Source: Thermoproteota archaeon (lineage in GTDB: Archaea; Korarchaeota; Korarchaeia; Korarchaeales; Korarchaeaceae). From it: 8,802 bases of DNA. This document shows, piece by piece, positions 5,384-8,802 of the stretch; position 1 is the stretch's first letter; each line of letters opens with the position of its first letter. The DNA is taken from the NCBI GenBank assembly GCA_021158805.1, contig JAGGTZ010000142.1, forward strand, positions 1-8,802, in the 5' to 3' direction. A program made the translations under genes and the position numbers. The notes below the pieces were generated by a model. The model saw only the letters and a program-made list of their open reading frames with translations, was not told the origin of the DNA and searched no databases.

Positions 5384-6248
5384 TATAGTGCCCCTCCCCT
5401 AATTTTTCTAGTTTTGGAGCTTTTTTCTTGCATATGGGCATTCTATGGGGGCATCTATCATAAAAGGGGCATCCTCTTAATTTTGTACTCTCCCCAGCTC
5501 CAACAGATTTCCTATTGATGAAAACTTCGGTATATGGGTGTAAGGGATTCCTAAGAAGTTCTCTTGATGGTGCCAGCTCTATCAATCTTCCTGCAAGCAT
5601 CACACCTATCCTATCTCCCATAAAGGATGCCACATCTACATTATGAGATATGAACAGGTAAGACAGGTTCATATCCTCCTTGATGGATCTTATAAGCCTT
5701 AGGATGTCAGCTTGGGTACTGGCGTCAAGCATGGAAGTAGGTTCATCGCAGATGAGGAGAATAGGTTCTATTATCAGAGAGCTGGCGATGACAGCCCTCT
5801 GGAGCTCTCCTCCACTTACCTCATGAGGTCTTCTCTGGAGAACATCCTCATCTAGAGAAACTCTCTCTATGATCTTCTTTACCTGCTCTCTCCTTTTCTC
5901 AATTCTGTGTATCCTTAATGATTCTATAATGCTATCATACAGCTTCCATCTAGGATCTAATGCACTTTCAGGATGCTGTGGGATATAGCCTATTAACCTT
6001 CTAAGGTTCCTTGGGATCCCTCTGGTCACATCCTTTCCATTAAAGATCACCCTTCCCTTGGTAGGTGTTGTAATACCGAGAAGTACTTTGGCTAGGGTAG
6101 TCTTACCGGCACCAGATTCACCAATGATGGAGAGGGAACCTCCCTTCTCCAAGGAGATTGTCACATCGATTAGAGCGGGTATCTTCCTTCCACCTATCCA
6201 CCCACTCCTATATACCTTAGTCAGGGAGATCCCCTCTAGAATTTTCAT
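5352..6248 (-). CDS. ABC transporter ATPase, nickel/oligopeptide family (F-type)
   Basis: Second ATPase of the importer, pairing with the 4391-5383 product. Motifs are intact: Walker A GESGAGKT (43-50), Q-loop region IPQHP (89-93), signature VSGGELQR (144-151), Walker B LLICDEPTSMLD (164-175) and switch His202. A C-terminal extension with NPLHPYTEVF (234-243) and Cys260, 266, 273, 291 (C-x5-C-x6-C-x17-C) matches the DppF/NikE-like subunits. The DEPTSMLDAST stretch is the form usual in F-type subunits. It starts at ATG 6248 with AGAGGGAA upstream, 20 bases after the end of the DUF364 gene. Length (298 residues) is slightly short for the family, with a brief C-terminal tail. Cytoplasmic, docked on the permease pair. 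Confidence 0.92.
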   Translation of the reverse strand: MKILEGISLTKVYRSGWIGGRKIPALIDVTISLEKGGSLSIIGESGAGKTTLAKVLLGITTPTKGRVIFNGKDVTRGIPRNLRRLIGYIPQHPESALDPRWKLYDSIIESLRIHRIEKRREQVKKIIERVSLDEDVLQRRPHEVSGGELQRAVIASSLIIEPILLICDEPTSMLDASTQADILRLIRSIKEDMNLSYLFISHNVDVASFMGDRIGVMLAGRLIELAPSRELLRNPLHPYTEVFINRKSVGAGESTKLRGCPFYDRCPHRMPICKKKAPKLEKLGEGHYIACYRYHSED

Positions 6249-6268
6249 TAATAGTTCCCTCTTCTTAG

Positions 6269-7054
6269 CTATTCTAATTTAATGGTATAAGAACGAGCGT
6301 ACTCTCCAAAGAAAGCATTCCGCCAAGCAGTTAACTTGATGGCTTTTACCGCTTCGTCTATATCTACAACTTTGACGCTAGCAACATGTGTGAGTCCCGT
6401 CCCCTTGAGGATATCAGGATGAGCCTGAGCTGTAGAGCCAACTAATGCGCGTATTCTTGCGCTTCTTGAATATTCCAATACCTCATCTAAGGTATCGTTA
6501 AGTAACGTAGCTCCTGTTATTATCACAGCATCTGCTTGAGGAAGCAGTCTCGGCTCGAGACAGTCAGATAAAGCATCCCTTCGCGCAGACCTATCCCTCT
6601 CAAAAACCATCAGATCATATCCTAGCGACCTAAGTTCATTGACGAGGGGTGTCATGTATCCAACAACAGCCACCTTACTCCCCTTATGAAGTTCTCTCTT
6701 GATGAGTTCCACGATGTCCTCAACCAAATCCGAGCCTAATCTTTCCGTATCCAAGAAATATTGGGAAATTGCATTGAGAGTTGCTATACCTAAAACTCGC
6801 TCGATCATATGCGTGCTATTAGCTATTCTCAATACCTCAACAGCTTGACCTCCTGGGAACCTCGGTGGCTGCCATACCTCCCGATTAGACATTTCTAGTA
6901 ATGGAGTCAAGCAAGCGCCTAAGGCTCTCCTCCCTTCGAAGTCTCTCACTATCACATAGGTATAAGGATAGCATACAGAAGCATCTTCTATCATCAAATC
7001 TGGGCATTTTCTAAGCATTTCCTCGCATTTACTCTTCAGAGAATCTAGAATCAT
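6269..7054 (-). CDS. DUF4213/DUF364 putative heavy-metal chelation protein
   Basis: A soluble protein of 261-265 residues resembling the DUF364 family: an N-terminal DUF4213-like part (to about residue 95) and a C-terminal Rossmann-like DUF364 part (about 120-265). Visible landmarks are KVAVVGYMTPLVNELRSLGY (134-153), the acidic strand end MVFERD, and ADAVIITGATLLNDTLDEVL (179-198) followed by ALVGSTAQAHPDIL. Pfam labels the family as putative heavy-metal chelation, and members often accompany metal transporters; no reaction has been firmly established as far as I know. Here it is embedded between permease and ATPase genes, which argues for a role in handling the imported metal or metal complex. 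ATG 7054 is chosen because GGTGAT lies four bases upstream and it gives a typical start; two tandem GTG codons at 7066 and 7063 are alternatives overlapping the permease stop. Identification is from pattern memory. Confidence 0.75.
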   Translation of the reverse strand: MILDSLKSKCEEMLRKCPDLMIEDASVCYPYTYVIVRDFEGRRALGACLTPLLEMSNREVWQPPRFPGGQAVEVLRIANSTHMIERVLGIATLNAISQYFLDTERLGSDLVEDIVELIKRELHKGSKVAVVGYMTPLVNELRSLGYDLMVFERDRSARRDALSDCLEPRLLPQADAVIITGATLLNDTLDEVLEYSRSARIRALVGSTAQAHPDILKGTGLTHVASVKVVDIDEAVKAIKLTAWRNAFFGEYARSYTIKLE

Positions 7055-7059
7055 TTTTA

Positions 7060-7881
7060 TCACCACAATCTCACTCTAAGTCTTGGATTAAGGTTTTTCT
7101 CAAGGTCCATTGCCATGAGGGTCATTCCTAGCAAGAATATGATTAGAGCTACTGATGGAGGACCTATGGTCCATGTCCACTTATTGGTTAGGAAAATGAT
7201 GCTTCTCTGGAGGGAATGCTGTATTTCCATACCCCAGCTCAAAGTTGTCGGATCTTCTAACCCGAAAAATCCTATGCTAGCTTCTGCTAGCACGGCATGA
7301 CCAGCCTCCAAGATGAATTGAGCAGCAGCTAGTGGGAAAGTTGCAGGTAGCAAGTGCCTTATCATGATATATGAATCTCTAGCCCCAATGCACTTTAGTC
7401 TCTCAATGTAGCTTTTACTCCTTTCCTGCATAATGAACGGTCTTATTACTCTAGCAGTTATGGCCCATCCGAAGAATGAGAGTACCGATATTACTAGCCA
7501 TATATCCGGCCTGAGAAATGCAGCCAATATCACAATGAGAGGTAAGCGTGGAATAGAAAGGAAGAAGTCCAAGGCTCTGGATATTAAGGGATCCCACTTA
7601 GGATAATATCCAGATATTAGAGCTGCTATCATGCCTATCAGTGTGGAAAAGGTAGCTGTCAGACCCCCCACTATAACAGAAGTCCTAGCCCCATATATTA
7701 GGTGAGTTAACACGTCATGTCCCACATCATCTGTCCCGAGTAAATGTGATGGTGACGGTGGACTCAATGGTGTAAATAAATCCTCCGGTCGATAGGGAGC
7801 TATTATTGGCGCTAGGGCTCCCACAATAGTGATCGTCAATATAGTAATGATCCCTAAATAGAAACCCAACCCTAGCTCCAA
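7060..7881 (-). CDS. ABC transporter permease, DppC/NikC type
   Basis: Membrane subunit of the importer, 273 residues. It has an N-terminal membrane span (about 5-28), the highly typical extracytoplasmic motif HLLGTDDVGHDVLTHLIYGA (46-65), then about five further spans with the binding-protein-dependent transport motif (EAA loop) at YIERLKCIGARDSYIMIRHL (158-177), which contacts the ATPases, and the family motif ASIGFFGL (201-208) followed by SWG. The start is TTG 7881 with GGGAGGG six bases upstream, overlapping the end of the upstream permease gene by ten bases, so translation of the two is likely coupled. Substrate specificity would be set mainly by the missing binding protein. It resembles both peptide and nickel transporters; nickel is favoured by context only. 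Confidence 0.92.
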   Translation of the reverse strand: MELGLGFYLGIITILTITIVGALAPIIAPYRPEDLFTPLSPPSPSHLLGTDDVGHDVLTHLIYGARTSVIVGGLTATFSTLIGMIAALISGYYPKWDPLISRALDFFLSIPRLPLIVILAAFLRPDIWLVISVLSFFGWAITARVIRPFIMQERSKSYIERLKCIGARDSYIMIRHLLPATFPLAAAQFILEAGHAVLAEASIGFFGLEDPTTLSWGMEIQHSLQRSIIFLTNKWTWTIGPPSVALIIFLLGMTLMAMDLEKNLNPRLRVRLW

Positions 7882-8802
7882 ATGTGACCCTCCCTCATCC
7901 TAGGATCTATAACCATTGATATGATATCTGCTAGAGCATTCATGAGAACCAAGGATGCCATCACGATGAGAAATATTGCCTGCAGCACAGGAAAATCATA
8001 GTAATCATAGGCTGTTAGCATGAGCCAAGTGATCCCTGGGTAATTGAAGACGCTCTCAACGAACATGCATGAGAGGAGAGAATATCCCAAGAGAAGACCT
8101 GCTTTAGATAGGATAGGTGGAAGCGCGTTCCTCATTACATGCCTTAGGAGGATAGTTCTCTCTTTCAACCCCTTTGATCTCGCGAAGAGGACATAATCTT
8201 CGTCTAAGATGTTAATGAAGGAGTTCCTAGTAAAGTAATACATCTTTCCGAATTCAGCGATCGAAAATACAATTGCGGGGGCCATGGCATGCCATAGAAG
8301 GCTCTTAAGATCACTCTCTATGGAAAAACCTAATAAGGGAAATATTTTAAGTTTCAGGGAGAAAAATATCAGGAAAAGCATGGCTAGAGCGAAGGATGGT
8401 ATAGAGTAGAGCACTAGGGATGTCGAGGTCAGCAAGATATCTGGGAGTTTTCCCCTCCTCCTAGCTGCGAAGATGCTAAGAGGAAAGGCTAAAGACATCG
8501 AGATGGAAAGCCCTATTAACACTAAAACGAGGGTTCTCTCTAGATGGGGTAGAATAACATCTCTCACAGGCTCTGAGAAGTATGTGGAGTACCCAAAGTC
8601 TAGAAAAGCTACGTTCTTGATGTAAAGCAAGTACTGCTCAGTGATGGGTTTATTAAGACCGTAATATTCCATGAGTTTTTCTTTTGCTTCTTCTGTGAGA
8701 ATCAAAGGAATATCGGTAGCCTCCCCACCTAAATAATCCAAAGGGCTTCCCGGCATGTACCTAACGAGTAAAAACGAGGCTGATGCTATCAGTATCAGTA
8801 AA
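7872..8802 (-). CDS. ABC transporter permease, DppB/NikB type (5' end cut off)
   Basis: First visible gene of the minus-strand operon. The frame stays open to the right edge, reading LLILIASASFLLVRYMPGSP from the boundary, so the ATG at 8754-8756 (inside the usual first-span to APGDP-like motif) is an internal Met and the true start lies beyond the window. After the MPGSPLDYLGG motif and a periplasm-side loop (LTEEAKEKLMEYYGLNKPITEQY, typical of DppB) there are about five further membrane spans. The EAA loop is recognisable in DEDYVLFARSKGLKERTILL and continues RHVMRNALPPI. It is followed by VESVFNYPGITWL, another family hallmark. It should form the translocation pore together with the DppC-type partner, whose gene overlaps its 3' end. 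Only some ten residues appear to be missing. Confidence 0.93.
   Translation of the reverse strand, partial: LLILIASASFLLVRYMPGSPLDYLGGEATDIPLILTEEAKEKLMEYYGLNKPITEQYLLYIKNVAFLDFGYSTYFSEPVRDVILPHLERTLVLVLIGLSISMSLAFPLSIFAARRRGKLPDILLTSTSLVLYSIPSFALAMLFLIFFSLKLKIFPLLGFSIESDLKSLLWHAMAPAIVFSIAEFGKMYYFTRNSFINILDEDYVLFARSKGLKERTILLRHVMRNALPPILSKAGLLLGYSLLSCMFVESVFNYPGITWLMLTAYDYYDFPVLQAIFLIVMASLVLMNALADIISMVIDPRMREGHIWS

Noticed and set aside
4123..5402. Plus-strand open frames opposite nikR and the first ATPase gene
   Set aside because: The opposite strand has complete NikR and ABC ATPase motifs; these frames show only Ser/Leu/Pro-rich shadow composition.
1..8802. tRNA, rRNA, CRISPR array, transposase or IS ends
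   Set aside because: I saw no tRNA-like cloverleaf, regular repeat-spacer array, transposase motifs or terminal inverted repeats on either strand.

Overview
The window looks like a piece of a thermophilic archaeal chromosome. Genes are packed in short operons, strong starts are preceded by GGTGA- or GGGAGG-type ribosome-binding sites, TTG and GTG starts are common, and the first intact gene has a BRE/TATA-type promoter with almost no leader. The gene set (H4MPT-linked C1 enzymes, NikR, small zinc-ribbon protein) fits an anaerobic member of the TACK-type archaea (Korarchaeota and relatives) or a similar lineage. The exact taxon cannot be fixed from the sequence alone.

Left half, plus strand (about 198-3913): a C1-metabolism neighbourhood. 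It begins with a decayed gene for formaldehyde-activating enzyme (Fae). It is still readable across three frame segments, but has two frameshifts, an in-frame TAG, no clear start codon, and Tyr in place of the catalytic His. Next comes an intergenic region with an inverted repeat and a clear archaeal promoter. This drives a 610-residue Ala-rich soluble protein that I do not recognise. It is followed by an NAD(P)-dependent methylene-H4MPT/methylene-H4F dehydrogenase of the MtdA/MtdB family, a type best known from methylotrophic bacteria, and then by a 76-82-residue zinc-ribbon protein with an acidic tail.

Right half, minus strand (8802 down to 3910): a tightly coupled operon for a nickel/peptide-family ABC importer. 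The order of transcription is permease B (5' end cut by the window), permease C, a DUF4213/DUF364 'heavy-metal chelation' protein, two ATPases with C-terminal cysteine clusters, and finally the nickel-responsive repressor NikR with all four metal ligands present. No substrate-binding protein is in view; it may lie beyond 8802 together with the operon promoter.

The two halves converge tail to tail, sharing the bases TTAA as overlapping stop codons. A reasonable reading is that the right half is a nickel uptake system under NikR control, supplying nickel enzymes of the organism's C1/hydrogen metabolism. The left half is a pterin-linked C1 oxidation/reduction module that has lost its formaldehyde entry enzyme but kept the dehydrogenase and an unknown partner. 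The unknown 610-residue gene next to the MtdB-type enzyme is the best candidate here for undescribed biology.
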